A DNA stretch of 64,000 bases from Anaeramoeba flamelloides (lineage: Eukaryota > Metamonada > Anaeramoebidae), in contig JANTQA010000023.1 of NCBI GenBank assembly GCA_027625915.1, positions 10,726,001 to 10,790,000 of the forward strand. The letters are read 5' to 3'. Positions 36,563 to 48,605 of the stretch are shown here, in pieces. Under the pieces are notes generated by a model. The model ran no database searches and was not told the origin of the DNA. It worked only from the letters and a program-made list of their open reading frames with translations. How positions within the stretch are numbered: position 1 is the stretch's first letter; every line of letters begins with the position of its first letter. Both the position numbers and the translations under genes were made by a program.

Positions 36563-37080
36563 TTCCAAAAATTGTACAAATTTTAAACAGTTTAAAGAAT
36601 AACAATACAATACTTTTCATTCAATTTGGAAATAATTTTTATTTTACAAACTATTTTTATCAGTCTTTTTTTTTTTTATTTTTATTTCCATTTTTCCAAA
36701 AATTTTAATATCTGTTTCCTTAGATCTGGATTTTTTTTCAATTATCGATATAATGTTAAAGTTGAGTTTAGTTAAATAGAAGAATCATATACAATTAGTT
36801 GGATGGTATCTAACCATTTGATCGATAGATAATCTTGTTAAAATTTAAAAAAATTTATCAATACATTTTTTTGTTTCACTGGTTTCATTATTTTGGACAT
36901 ATATATTTTAATTTTTTCAATTTATCTTTTTTTCTATTATTCAAATAAAAAGGATTAAATATAAAAACATGAATAATTGGTTACTTAAAAGTGATTTAAT
37001 ATAAAGTTTTTGAAAAAGAGTATTAAATTGATATTTTTTTTACTTATTGTTGATTTTGGCTGTTTCCAAATTTTTGAAAT
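36563..37080 (+). repeat. GGACACA-ended element, copy 3
   Basis: Same layout as 5216-5730: TTCCAAAAATTGTACA left, TTTCCAAATTTTTGAAAT right, a gatggtatctaaccatttga block in the middle, then cattattttggaca. Moderately diverged. Confidence 0.65.
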
Positions 37081-37829
37081 TGGATTTATTGTTCAGGATT
37101 AAATGAAATTTTCATTTAATATGATAATGAGAGAATTTTGAAACGACTAAATTTGTAACTTCCAATTCAATGAGCTTCTAGAATAGAAACAATCATTATA
37201 AGTATTTCAAACTTGATTTAATTTTCTAAAAATAAGAGACAAAAATAAAGAGTTTATAAAAAAAATGAAGAAATTCGTAAAAAAAAATAAAAAAAGAAGA
37301 AAGAGAGAACAAAAAATAAAAAAGTTAAAAATAATTTACGCAAGTAATATAAAGTCTTTTGATTGAAAAGAATATGTGTGTGGGTGATTAGGAGCTATTT
37401 AGTTTTACCCCCCCCCCTAGTAGCATGTTGAGTCATATTGGTTAAACATTCTTTGATGCACAACATCATAGATTTATTTTATGTTAATTTTCATCAATTC
37501 ATCTGTATCATCTTTGGATATTATATTGAAGTCAAAACATTTATTTTTTTTGAGTTTCTTTTTTCCTATGTTTTTTAGTTTTCTCATAAACTTTACATTC
37601 ACATACCAAAGTGTAAAATTATTAATTTATCTTTTGGGGCTTCAAAAAAGAGGTTTTTTTAATTACAGTGATCAAACATCATTAACTTTCTTTTTACAGC
37701 ATGTACATATTTTGGAGTATACCCCCTTTTCCTAAACTGTGTGTGTATATATTTAAACCATTACATAATGATTAAAGTTTGAATACAATTATTGATGATT
37801 TCCAATTCAAATAAGGCTGTTTTTTTGTT

Positions 37830-38240
37830 GAAGTGTTACGTTAATTGGCTGATTTTGAGGTATTTTTTCAGCTTCCAGTTTTTTTCTTCTTTGTGATGAA
37901 TCCACGTTGTCTTTTATTGATTTGATGTGGATTTTCATTCAAGTCTTTTTTTGATCTCTTCTTTCTATATTTTCCCAATCAATGTTCTTCAATTTCTTCC
38001 ATTTTCAGGTCTTCATTTAGGTTGTCCAATTTTGATATTGCAATTTCTTTATGAAATTGACTTTCCTCAATTTTTGAAATTGTGTTTACATTTCTTTATT
38101 AAATGAGGATGTTGATTTTCTCACACAAACTTTATGCTTTCTTCAATTTTTGTTTGAATATCTTAATAAAGAATCATAATTTTCGTTCTCATTAACTGAT
38201 GATCAAATAAATAATAATTCTTTATTTTGAACAATGTCAA
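37830..38240 (-). pseudogene. Decayed coding relic, coiled-coil-like
   Basis: Read on the minus strand, this stretch has protein-like composition interrupted by several breaks, for example IAISKLDNLNEDLKMEEIEE and NENPHQINKRQRGFITKKKK. C/T-rich composition on the plus strand sets it apart from its surroundings. The parent gene or element is unknown. Confidence 0.45.
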
Positions 38241-38499
38241 ATTTATTATTCTAAAGTTTTTTATTCTTTTTGTTTATCTGAATTAGTTCTTAAATATAGA
38301 TTTTTTTCACAAACTGAAAAAAAAAAAAACAAAGAAAATTATCAATATCTTCATTTGTTTCTGAATTAGAAATATTTTTTTCAATATAATCAACAAAATT
38401 CCAATTTTCTGAGATTTTTGTAATAATGATAAAAATATCTATTTAAAGAATTTGTACTGTTTCACAATTTTAAAATGGAGTATCATTTTTTTTTTTAGA

Positions 38500-38770
38500 C
38501 TTGTTTCTATCAAAGGATTCCCAAAAAAATTTTAAAAAATCAATTATTTTTTTGATAACCTTTGAAGAACAAAGAAAAAAATAAACAGAATAATACACAC
38601 TAGAGAATAGTTGATATTCATCTAAAAATAAAAAAATCAATATATTTTCTTTAAAAAATTGAAAAACTAAAATTCTAAGTGATATATTGAGAAAAACAAC
38701 AATGTTCGTTTTGATCTTCAATTTAAGATCAAATATAATTCCAATAAAAATCAATATGATATTTCTAAAA
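38500..38770 (-). repeat. Fragment of the TCAAAGG-ended long subfamily, inverted
   Basis: aagatcaaatataattccaa and the following taaaaatcaatat match 11170-11230 and, inverted, the elements at 16785 and 44916. Confidence 0.5.
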
Positions 38771-39106
38771 TCATTTCCGCCGTTTTAAATAACATTCGAA
38801 GAACATTTTTTTTACCTAGTTTCTATTGATCTTTCAATAAAAAAAAAAATTTAATTGCACATTAATAAAAAAAAACTTGTAAATGAATTTGGTGTAAAAA
38901 AAAAATTTTCAAAAAATATCAAACAAAAAAAATAGAAAAAAAAAAAGATCTCAAAGAAATGTCAAATGAAAAACTTTCCCCCCTAAATTATAACCAAATT
39001 ATCTTTCTTTTATAATACATTACAATCCAAACAAAACAATCTATAATAGCAATATCACAAAAGGCGAAATTCTAATATTTTCATTTATTCATTAACGTTT
39101 AACATT

Positions 39107-42100
39107 ATGGAATTTAAGGCAATATTACTAAAACATTTATTTCTGTTTCTATTGGATTTGCCATTTATTTTTCTATTCTTGGGGCAAATCTTTTTCTTTT
39201 GGCGATTCCCATTTTTAGTAATTGACATGATTAAATTTAAATATGCAATACAAAAAAGAACAATGATTGTGGTACATTTAATTTTAGGATTAGGGGACTT
39301 ATTAGCAATACCACTAATGATTATTAACTTTCTTAGTATAATTTATTTTAACAAAATGAGGAATATAATGAAAACTCGAAAGATGAAATGGTTTGATAAT
39401 CGTAATCAAGAAAATCCACGTTTAACGGAGGGATGTTATCATTTAGATGTATGGAAAATTTTTGCAAGAATAATTTTTGATTTAATAACTTTATTATTTT
39501 TAATTTTGATGGTTCCAAATATATATAGATTATATAAATTAATCAAAGAAATCAAAAGAGAAGAGATTATTAAAAAAAGATACAAGATGATTTATGTGGA
39601 AGTATTATTATTTTTTTTAGATTTTTTACTATTACCATTTTTTATAATAATTCATTTAACGATTTTTCGAATTCATGATTTATGGTCTTTAACAATTGCA
39701 ATGTATCTACACCGATCTGATTTTAATAGACCACTAGATTATGATAGACTCGGAAATAGAAAATGGTATCGAAATAGAAAAGGAATTTATCATTTAATTA
39801 TTTTCAGACAATTTCTAAATATTTTTTTAGATATCTTTTGTTTTATATTCGTAATAATAATAATTCTAACCTTTTGGAGAATAAAACCATTGAAATTAAA
39901 ATATAAATCAAATAAAAGAAAACAGGGAAATGAATCAAGATCAAATCATTTATTAATTGCAACACAATTCCTTCAATTATTATTGGATTTCCCCTTTTTT
40001 ATTCTTTCTTTACCGGTTTGGATCACTTGGAGATCCTTTTCTTTATATAATCATTTAACACTTTGTGAATCGAATTGGAAAAGAAGATTCTTTTCAATTA
40101 GAGAACTTTTTAATGTTCTAATTGATTGTGTATTTATCATAATTGCAGTTTTATGCTTCTTTTCCTTAAGGCATTTTGAAATTAAATATATATTTTTAAA
40201 TTCTATGAAAAAAAGGCCTAGAAATAAAAAGGAGTATTTGTATCTAGTAGATTTTAGAACTTGGGAATGGGATTTAAAACGTGATTTATTACATTGCCTA
40301 CAATTATATCTTATTGACATTGCTTTAATAGTTTTCTCAATTATTATTTTTGCATTGGTGTTTCGAATACCATCCTTTATAAAGCAATTTTATAAATTAA
40401 ATAAATTATATCATAATAATAATAAAAATAATATTAATATTAATTTGGAAATTGCAAACATTCCAAATCCTTATCCTGATTTTAAATATAATTTTTTGGA
40501 CTTTATTGATATTAAAGATTATTATTCATCTTTACCAAAATATGAACAATTTCTTGAGCAATTAAAGAATAAAAATAATCAAAATCTTAATAACCAAAGA
40601 ATAACCAAGGAAATTTCTTCTGAAGTTGAATATGCAAATGAAATTCTAATTAATACACACTCATTCAATGAAAATTTATTAAAAAAGGATCCAACAAATT
40701 TAGAAAAATTATTTTTTCAAAAAAATTATTTGTATCCATATTATTATAACAATAAGAACTTAAAAGATAGAGTAAAAAGCTTTTTTAGAAATGTAATTAA
40801 TGAAAATAAAATAAAATTAGGTCGTACTAAAAATTATATAAAAAAACAAAATCTAAATTTCACAAATATTAAAAATAATAATAAAAAACAAAAAATTGAA
40901 TTAATTTCAAAATATAAAAATAATTTCAATTATTATAAATATTATAAAGTATTAAAAAGAAAGCAAGATGAAATCAAAAAATTAACAATCAAAAAAAGAA
41001 TTGAATATTTTGCTAATGATTTGTATGCAAGGGTGTGTGGAAACATCGAGACTAAATTAGGGCTATCAAATTATAGTTTATTGTTAACAATAATTGGAGA
41101 AATATTTGGAGAAGAATTAAAAAATTCAAAGATTAAACCGGAAATTAATAATGACGAATTTATTATCGAAATTCAAAATTTAGCAAAAAAATCAAAAAAT
41201 AAAATTATAATGTTAGCTATACAAACCGGGTACAATGAAGAATTCGTCCCAAGCATCTTTAGACTATCTTTAATAAAAAAGAATCAAATTCCAAAAAGAA
41301 TTATCAAAATATTTGATCAGATTTATTTAAATTGTTTAAATTCTACACCATCAAATTATTTTGATCAGATAATTAAATATTGGTTTTGCATTTTTACGAA
41401 TAATGAAAATTTTTGGTCAATGTTAAAAAACATTGATAATCGTAATATTCAAAATATGAATATCCATAGCAATACAAATGGCAATGGTAATGATAATGAT
41501 GCTAGTTTAGAAACGATTAATAAAGACCAATTTATTGAATTTTTTAGATACTTATCTTTAATTCGAACAGATCTTTGTAAAAAAATTATCAAATCTTTTG
41601 GGTATAATAAAATTTTCCATTATTCCAAATTTAATCATAATTTACCAATTTTAGTTAAAAGGGGGGAGATTATTAAAAAATATAAATATCAATATAAAGA
41701 ATTATTTAACAGATTAACTCGTAAAAATCAAACCAATTTTTATGTGGTAATTAAATCGATATTGCCCAGTTATTGTCAATATGAAAATCTAAAATTATAT
41801 AATAAATTATTTAAAATTTATTTGGGGGAAACCTTTGATTTTTCAAATTATTCAATTAGCCATTTCAAAACTCTTCAAGAAATCTTAAAAGTATTAATTG
41901 GTTTAAATCCAAATTTATTTTATGATGAATTGATAAAGAATAATCAAAATATTTATAATTTCCGTTTAAGTAGAATAAAATTTAATAAAATAAAATATTC
42001 CAACCATGTATTTAATACTAATACTAATAGTGGTCGCGGTGGGAAAACTTCTAATCCATTTATTGAGGAAAATAAAAAAAAAATATTAAAAGAAATATTT

Positions 42101-44461
42101 AATAGAAACAAAATTATTGATAATAAAGATTTTATCAATATTAATATGATATTTTGGTTAAAAACATTATTAATTGAAAAAAATATATTTTATTCCATTT
42201 CCAAAGATTTAACATTATCTGATTTTCAAAAAATCATTAATTTTGATCAAAATACATTTGACAATTTATTAAAAATATTTGGATATAAAAATTATGAACT
42301 TTTAAATAAACAAAAAAGATTTAAGAAAATTAATAAATTAGTCAATATTGCAAAGGCTTTTTTTCATTATAATGATAATGATAAGAATATTGATAGTAAT
42401 GGAGGTAGTAGTAGTGATAGTAGTACTAATAATAGTAGTAGTAGTAGTAGTAGTGATAAAATTAACAATGAAAAAAATTACAACAACACTAATAATAATA
42501 AGGTAAAGGAATTAGATATGTTTTTATATTATTTGGGGGAAATTAGTTTATTAAAAGCCATCTGCTTAATAAAGAAAAATTGTATTTCAGAAATTGATAA
42601 ATATGGGGAACTTTACTTATTAAGATTCCATTATTTAAGAAAAATCAAATATTTTCAAAAAATATTTGATGAATATCCAAACATTTTAAAAAACAAATTC
42701 CAAAATAAAGAATTAAAATTAAAAATCTTTTTTGAAATTGGATTATCCTATTTCGAAAATTGTAATTATAACAAAGCCAATTATTATTTCAATAAGATCT
42801 TAAAAACCTCAAAAAAGAAATTCCCAAAATTGGGTAATTTGTATAAAGAAAAAATTAATAGAATAATTATTAAAGAGTGTCTAAGCAAATCAAAAGCTAA
42901 TTTAAAAAAGAAAAATTTTTATAAATTATTCCAAAAAAGTAAATTGAAAAATAATAGTTCACATATAATTTGGGACAAAAAGACTTTAATTTATTTCTCA
43001 TTATTAATACTTAAAGAATTTATTCGATCAATTTTAATTTGGTTATCTATTGTATTTATACCGATATCATTACTTTTGTACCCATTCCATTATTATTTTA
43101 AATCGAGAATTATACAAGAACGAATTTTAGCAAAAAAAAATTTGACTCTTACTTATTTATTAATAAGTCCCAAAAAGGTTAATCTTTCGGCTTATGGATC
43201 ATTTAATTTTAAAACCCCTACATTTCATATATCAAGGTTCCACCCATTATCAAAATATAATTCGAAAATATTTTTGAAGTCCGTAAACCTTTTGCCATTA
43301 TTTATAATAATTACACTTTTTGAGATTCTTTTATTACTTTTTAATGAATTTTCATTATTAATTTCCTTATTTTTCTATGTATACTGTTCAATAACTTCGC
43401 TTTTTTCCAACTTGTGGCAAAAATATTGGCTCTTTTCAAAGCCTAATAAATTTATTTGGAAATATTTAATACAATTGTCAATGCTTTTCCAATGTTTAAT
43501 GTGTCCAGGGTTGATTTTTATTCCAGCGTTATTATTAAGTGGGCCCTTTTTAATAACTAAAAATTTAAAATTTTCATTGCCATTATTTTTTTACGTCCTG
43601 ATCAATTTTTTCTTGAGTATCCCATTAACAATACAATTATTAACAACAAAATTACGAATGTATAACTTGGAAATTTCTTTTAAATTTCTGTGCTTGTTTG
43701 TTATTAACTTTTTCAAATCAATAATCAAAGGAAGTACCTTTTTGCAATTAATGTATAAAAAAATTTTACAAATAGCAACATACCAATTGTTTTTAAAATT
43801 TAATCTTTTATTATCTTCTTTATTTATTTTAATTATTTATTTGATTTGGTCTAGTTTGCCAGTTTTAATCAGCTTGTTATTATGGCATTATACTTTAAAT
43901 ACAATATTTATCTTTATTTCTTTGCCCTTTTGTGCTCTATTTTTATATTCTGGTTATTCCATTATTGAAAAAAATTGGAAACCTAATCCTGATTATAAAT
44001 TAAATAATGTAAATACAAACGCTTGGAATCAAATTGCTGAAATTGCTTTTAGATTTGATGTTTCAAATAAAAGGGTATTAAAAGTTCAAATCGGGGAAAT
44101 TATTTGCCTTTTTTATAAAAATAATAACACGTTTCCTTATTATGGTAAATTCCGTTGTAGATCTTGCATGCCTATTTTACTTGTACCAAATACCAACTCT
44201 TCCCAAAATTTTATCAGCCTTCAGATGGCAATTCTTCAAAATAATGGGAAAAAGTCAAATAATCTAAATTCTTTAAAAATTTTGGATCTGTCGATGGACC
44301 CTTGGTTTCATAAATTATCTTCAAAAGGTGAGACTAATTTATTGGAAGGAAAAATTTATATTACCAGATTAAATCATTTTTTAAAGCAAGTGTATTTATT
44401 GTCAGGGGTAAATAATGGGCAATTTTTTGAAATTTCTTATCAAAATGATTTATTTTTCTAA
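39107..44461 (+). CDS. Large membrane protein with eight D-x15-R units (1784 aa)
   Basis: Single open exon from ATG 39107 to TAA. I do not recognise the family. The first ~420 residues hold eight hydrophobic units with a membrane Asp followed 15 or 16 residues later by Arg: D17/R33, D125/R141, D172/R188, D242/R258, D294/R309, D340/R355, D394/R410; a unit at D64 lacks the Arg. Sequence between units is short and basic. Residues ~470-1290 are hydrophilic, Asn/Lys/Tyr-rich, with a Ser/Asn run near 1100 and a TPR-like helix pair near 1210-1240 (GLSYFENCNYNKANYYFNKI). A second membrane block (~1290-1640) has about ten hydrophobic spans, and the last ~140 residues look globular. The protein near 34-35.7 kb shares the repeat, suggesting duplication of neighbouring genes. 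Inference: an ion-coupled or scaffold role in membranes; not testable here. Confidence 0.85.
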   Translation: MEFKAILLKHLFLFLLDLPFIFLFLGQIFFFWRFPFLVIDMIKFKYAIQKRTMIVVHLILGLGDLLAIPLMIINFLSIIYFNKMRNIMKTRKMKWFDNRNQENPRLTEGCYHLDVWKIFARIIFDLITLLFLILMVPNIYRLYKLIKEIKREEIIKKRYKMIYVEVLLFFLDFLLLPFFIIIHLTIFRIHDLWSLTIAMYLHRSDFNRPLDYDRLGNRKWYRNRKGIYHLIIFRQFLNIFLDIFCFIFVIIIILTFWRIKPLKLKYKSNKRKQGNESRSNHLLIATQFLQLLLDFPFFILSLPVWITWRSFSLYNHLTLCESNWKRRFFSIRELFNVLIDCVFIIIAVLCFFSLRHFEIKYIFLNSMKKRPRNKKEYLYLVDFRTWEWDLKRDLLHCLQLYLIDIALIVFSIIIFALVFRIPSFIKQFYKLNKLYHNNNKNNININLEIANIPNPYPDFKYNFLDFIDIKDYYSSLPKYEQFLEQLKNKNNQNLNNQRITKEISSEVEYANEILINTHSFNENLLKKDPTNLEKLFFQKNYLYPYYYNNKNLKDRVKSFFRNVINENKIKLGRTKNYIKKQNLNFTNIKNNNKKQKIELISKYKNNFNYYKYYKVLKRKQDEIKKLTIKKRIEYFANDLYARVCGNIETKLGLSNYSLLLTIIGEIFGEELKNSKIKPEINNDEFIIEIQNLAKKSKNKIIMLAIQTGYNEEFVPSIFRLSLIKKNQIPKRIIKIFDQIYLNCLNSTPSNYFDQIIKYWFCIFTNNENFWSMLKNIDNRNIQNMNIHSNTNGNGNDNDASLETINKDQFIEFFRYLSLIRTDLCKKIIKSFGYNKIFHYSKFNHNLPILVKRGEIIKKYKYQYKELFNRLTRKNQTNFYVVIKSILPSYCQYENLKLYNKLFKIYLGETFDFSNYSISHFKTLQEILKVLIGLNPNLFYDELIKNNQNIYNFRLSRIKFNKIKYSNHVFNTNTNSGRGGKTSNPFIEENKKKILKEIFNRNKIIDNKDFININMIFWLKTLLIEKNIFYSISKDLTLSDFQKIINFDQNTFDNLLKIFGYKNYELLNKQKRFKKINKLVNIAKAFFHYNDNDKNIDSNGGSSSDSSTNNSSSSSSSDKINNEKNYNNTNNNKVKELDMFLYYLGEISLLKAICLIKKNCISEIDKYGELYLLRFHYLRKIKYFQKIFDEYPNILKNKFQNKELKLKIFFEIGLSYFENCNYNKANYYFNKILKTSKKKFPKLGNLYKEKINRIIIKECLSKSKANLKKKNFYKLFQKSKLKNNSSHIIWDKKTLIYFSLLILKEFIRSILIWLSIVFIPISLLLYPFHYYFKSRIIQERILAKKNLTLTYLLISPKKVNLSAYGSFNFKTPTFHISRFHPLSKYNSKIFLKSVNLLPLFIIITLFEILLLLFNEFSLLISLFFYVYCSITSLFSNLWQKYWLFSKPNKFIWKYLIQLSMLFQCLMCPGLIFIPALLLSGPFLITKNLKFSLPLFFYVLINFFLSIPLTIQLLTTKLRMYNLEISFKFLCLFVINFFKSIIKGSTFLQLMYKKILQIATYQLFLKFNLLLSSLFILIIYLIWSSLPVLISLLLWHYTLNTIFIFISLPFCALFLYSGYSIIEKNWKPNPDYKLNNVNTNAWNQIAEIAFRFDVSNKRVLKVQIGEIICLFYKNNNTFPYYGKFRCRSCMPILLVPNTNSSQNFISLQMAILQNNGKKSNNLNSLKILDLSMDPWFHKLSSKGETNLLEGKIYITRLNHFLKQVYLLSGVNNGQFFEISYQNDLFF

Positions 44462-44915
44462 TTAAATAATTATTTTTTTTTTTTATTATTATTTTATTTT
44501 TTTTTTTTTTAAAGAGAATCAATAATTTGAAGTTTATGATTTCGCTTAATATTAATTTAATTTTTTTTTGGTGGTTAATGTAAAATTGTTATTAATTATT
44601 CACATTTTTGAGATTCAGATAAAGGGAATTGAATGTAGTTCATGATTTAATAAACATTTAATTTTAATAATTAAGAAAATAAATTAAATTAAAAAAAAAA
44701 AATATAATTTGGTTTTTATTGAGAAATATTTTGAGTTCGTTATATTGTGTTAATTATTAATTTTTTGATATTTTTTGCTAATTTGGGCTTTTTTTAATAA
44801 AAATAATTAGATAAGTTTTAAATTGCCTTTTTTTTTTTTTTTTTTTTTTTTTCAGAATATAACTTTTTTTATACGAGTAAAATTACTATTTTAAATCGAA
44901 TAAACCATTGTTCAG

Positions 44916-45430
44916 TCAAGGGGGTGCAGTTTCAGGGAGTGATTTACATGTGCTTAATGTGTTTGAATTGGTATTTGAAGAAATATAATATTTTGGAAAT
45001 TTCAAAATTGAAATCTTCTTTTTCGATTCCTTTCTTTTTTGTCTATTTTTTATTGATTTTTATTTTTGAAACCTAATTCATTTTCAAATTGTTTTTTATT
45101 GTAAGATTGATAGTTACTTGGTAAAAAATTGTTATTTTAATGTTACAGATACAGTGGAAATGATCACAGAGAAATAATATTGGTTTCTATTGTAATTTTA
45201 TTTGGATCTTCAATTGATGATCAAAATGACTATTGTTTTTTTTTCTCAATTTTGGGCACGGAGAATTTTAGTTTTTCAGTTTGAAAAGAAACTCTATTGA
45301 TTTATTAGTTTTATAAAAAAAAATCAACTATCCTTTGATTATTATTATTCTACGTATTTCTTATTTGTTCTTCAAAGATTAATTATCAAGAATAATTGAT
45401 ATTTTAAAAAAAAATTGGGTATTTTTTACA
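44916..45430 (+). repeat. TCAAAGG-ended element, long subfamily, copy 2
   Basis: Left end tcaagggggtgcagtttcag; matches the 16785 element throughout, including agtggaaatgatcacagaga and ttatttgttcttcaaag, but without the nested hairpin. Right end eroded. Confidence 0.7.
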
Positions 45431-48342
45431 AAAAGAAAGTTTAATTATTATTTTCAAAATAAAATCACATTTTATTTGATTTAGGTTTTATCAAAAAGAA
45501 TCTGGGTTCTGAATACTTTTAAATTGAATTAATAATTAAAATAAACTTGAAAGTGTAGATATGGATTTTATCCATTTTCAATAAAAAATAAAAGATTTTT
45601 TACCGTAAAATCTTTTAAAAATGATAAAATGTATTTGGATTTTTTAAAAAATAAAATCTTATCTTGTAATATTTAATGTTTTTTTTTTTTAATTTCTGTT
45701 TAGAATTATGAAATGGATGAGTTAGCCTCATTTAAACAATTTATTGATTTGAGTCTCTTTTTTGAAATTCAAAATTTGCATGTTTCCAATATATAACAAA
45801 AAAAAGTAACCTATTATTTTGTTTAATAATTAAGTTAATTCTTGAAAATGGGAAAACATATTTTTCGTTTTATATTGGAAAGAAATGATTTTGAAAGCAA
45901 ATTTTTTATTTGGTTTCTTTTTCTTTGATTAATATTTCAATTCAAATCTCAGCCAAAAAAACTTATTGAAAGTGGAAATAATTGAATCAATTAAAATTTG
46001 ATTGAATTTAGACAAAAAATTTTTCAATGAAATTTTAAACTATTCAGTAAAAGATTTTTATTCTTTAAAATTTGAAAAAAACTGTTTTCTTGTTTTCAAA
46101 AAATGAAAAAAATAAGTAAAAAAAATTTTGAGAATTTTTTTTTCAGATTATGTGATCTTGTTTACAAGAAACCATATTAAAATTTAAATTATTTTTGGAA
46201 TAAAAAAATTGATTATGAATTTTACCGATAAAATTACCCAATTCCCAAATATCTTCAAGGCAATTATATTTTGAAGAATAAAATTTTGTTTTTTATCAGA
46301 AATACAATTTCTCAATATATTTTGTTAATAAATTTGAGTCTTTAATAATTATATATACCTTCCAAATAATAGTGATATTTTCTAATTATCCAACTAAACT
46401 GATTTTTTGTTTAACCAAGAGAATTTACTCAAAATAGGAAAAAACTATTTATATTAATATTTATTAGAAAAAAGATTAATTCTGGTGTATTAGTGATAGA
46501 AATGGTAATAAATAAGGGAAAAAATTTTAATAATATTCCTAGAAATTTAATTATTTTAAAGGTTTTCTTTTTCAAAAAAATGGAAAAAAAAAATGAATCT
46601 CACTAAACCAATTTTCTTTTCTGAGGTTTCTTCTGAGATCAAAAATTTTCGACACTCTGTAAATAAAAAAAATTATAAGTAGGGAATATCACCAATAACA
46701 TATTTAAATATGTTGCACTCTTTTTGTGAAAGAAAGAACTTTCAAATTTTTGTTAATATCTTGATAAAAAAATATTTTGAAAAATCGAATTTCTTCTTAG
46801 AACAAAAAATAATTTCAAAGAATTGTTTGTTAATAAATTTGAAACTTTAATAGTAATAACAATTCTTCTTTAAAATAATAATAATATTTTTCAATTGGTT
46901 GAATAAATCAATTTATAGGAAGTAAATAAAAGGAAAATTTTAAAATATGTTGTTTTTTGAAATGATTTTTAAATTTAAATGATTTGTAATATATGTTCTG
47001 AAATTTTTAAAAGTGGGAAAGTTCCTGGTGTTAACAAATAATAAGAAATGATCAGAAAATAGTATCAAGTTACTGTGATATCTTTTATTTTGAATTTCAA
47101 ATTTTGTCTTATTAAAATAAAAAATTTCTGATAATGTAATTAAAAATGAAATTGTTCCATAATGATACAGTCTTTCCTAAGCTAGTGTTAAATTTTTTTG
47201 GAATCAAATTTTGAAACAAACATAGATTTTTAAAAACTTGAATAGTAGAATAAAAAAACTCATTTTGAAATTTTTTTCATAAATGATCTAAATGGTAAAA
47301 TAATCTTCTGAAGTGATCAAAAAAATTAAATTTTCAGAGAAAATTTGTAAGGACTATCTAAAAAAAAGGACATTTTGGGGGTAAAGTGGGTTAAAACATC
47401 ACAGTTTTAGACTCTTTATCTTTTTCAATTCACCAGAAACCTAAAATGCAAAAATTTTCAGAATTTTTTTGCAATTTTTCAAAGGCAAAAACATTTTTTG
47501 AATTTTTAAATTCTTTTGTAATTTTTTCAGCGCATATATTTTTTAGCAACCCTAAAAAAATGAAAAAGAAATTGTTTTTTCTTTTCAAAGCCAAATTGGC
47601 GATATTTGATTTCGTCGTTTCCAACAAAAGGTGTTTTTTTTGTAGAAAAGAACACATAAAAAATTTTTTTACAAATAAGATCAAAAAAATTCTAAAAAAA
47701 AAAAGAAAAAGAAAATAAGTAAAAAAATTCTCTAAAAAAAAAGAAAAGTTTATTTATAAAGAAAAGGAAAAGAACCCCCTTTAAGATTTTTTAACTATAT
47801 TAGAGAATAGTATTTGGGTGAAAACGAAGTATTTTTTGTAATTTTAATAATAAATGTACACTTCCATTCTAAGAATATTGGAAGTTCATTTTTTTGCCGG
47901 TATGTGCAAGTCATGAGTGGAATATAATGTAGAGACTTGTGAGTTTTTTCTGGACTTTTTTTTGTTGTGGATCATTTGATTGTTTTTGTTTTGTAATTTT
48001 TTTGGAATGTTGGGTTGCAGTTTTGAAAACTTTCTAACACAGCGTTCTGCTGTGGTTCTTTGAAATTGGTTACTGGTTATTGGTTTGGGGATTTATTTTA
48101 GCGTCTTGTATATTTCTATGTGGAATAAAAAGAAAATAAAAATAAGAAAAATAAAAAAAAATAAAAAAATAAAAAGATGAAAAAATAAAAAAATAAAAAA
48201 AATCCTCTTCGCAAATGAGAAAAACAAATTGTGGAAATGAATGACAAATAAAAAACAAATCACTTCTAACTTTTCCCCTTTTCATTTTAAATTATTTTTA
48301 AAATGACAAAGAAAAAATTTCATTTTGATAAATTTAATGTAC

Positions 48343-48436
48343 ACAACCCAACCATGATCGTTCTAATTGAAGTATTGTTTTACAATCGATTTTTAGCTCT
48401 GAAAAATGAAAGTTAGAACGATCATGGTTGGGTTGT
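48343..48436. repeat. 94-bp hairpin element
   Basis: Perfectly complementary 23-bp arms (starting acaacccaaccatgatcgtt at 48343; the other arm ends at 48436) with a 48-nt loop. The arms are far more GC-rich than the surroundings. This could be a tiny MITE or a structured RNA stem. Confidence 0.8.
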
Positions 48437-48443
48437 GGTTTTC

Positions 48444-48605
48444 AGTAATAAGTTTGCTAATAAGAAACTGATCTATCAAAATTACCAAATTCCTAAATTT
48501 TTGAAATTTGATCTTTGTTCTGGTTACCAAGAAATAGAGAACACATTTCGCTCATGTTTTAATCCATATGAAGTCAATAGTGGTCTTTTTTTAGATAATC
48601 TTTAA
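48444..48605 (+). pseudogene. Coding-like fragment after the hairpin
   Basis: Open frame with balanced composition (KKLIYQNYQIPKFLKFDLCS, then GYQEIENTFRSCFNPYEVNS) after a possible splice acceptor (ttttcag at 48445). No start codon or partner exon found. A relic or a lone exon; family not recognised. Confidence 0.3.

Larger units (their letters stand above)
35701..39106. other. Intergenic region with repeats and a decayed coding stretch
   Basis: 3.4 kb between the two related membrane-protein genes. Contains a GGACACA-ended element (36563), a C-run near 37411, a coding relic (37830-38240) and an inverted fragment of the TCAAAGG family (38500). Promoter elements of the downstream gene not recognisable. 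Confidence 0.55.

Noticed and set aside
38470-38754. 94-codon minus-strand frame similar to one at 11020-11214
   Set aside because: Similarity follows from both lying in copies of the same repeat; no sign of protein-level selection.
47446-47718. 90-codon ATG frame rich in Phe and Lys
   Set aside because: Low complexity; overlaps an equally long frame on the other strand and shows no domain.
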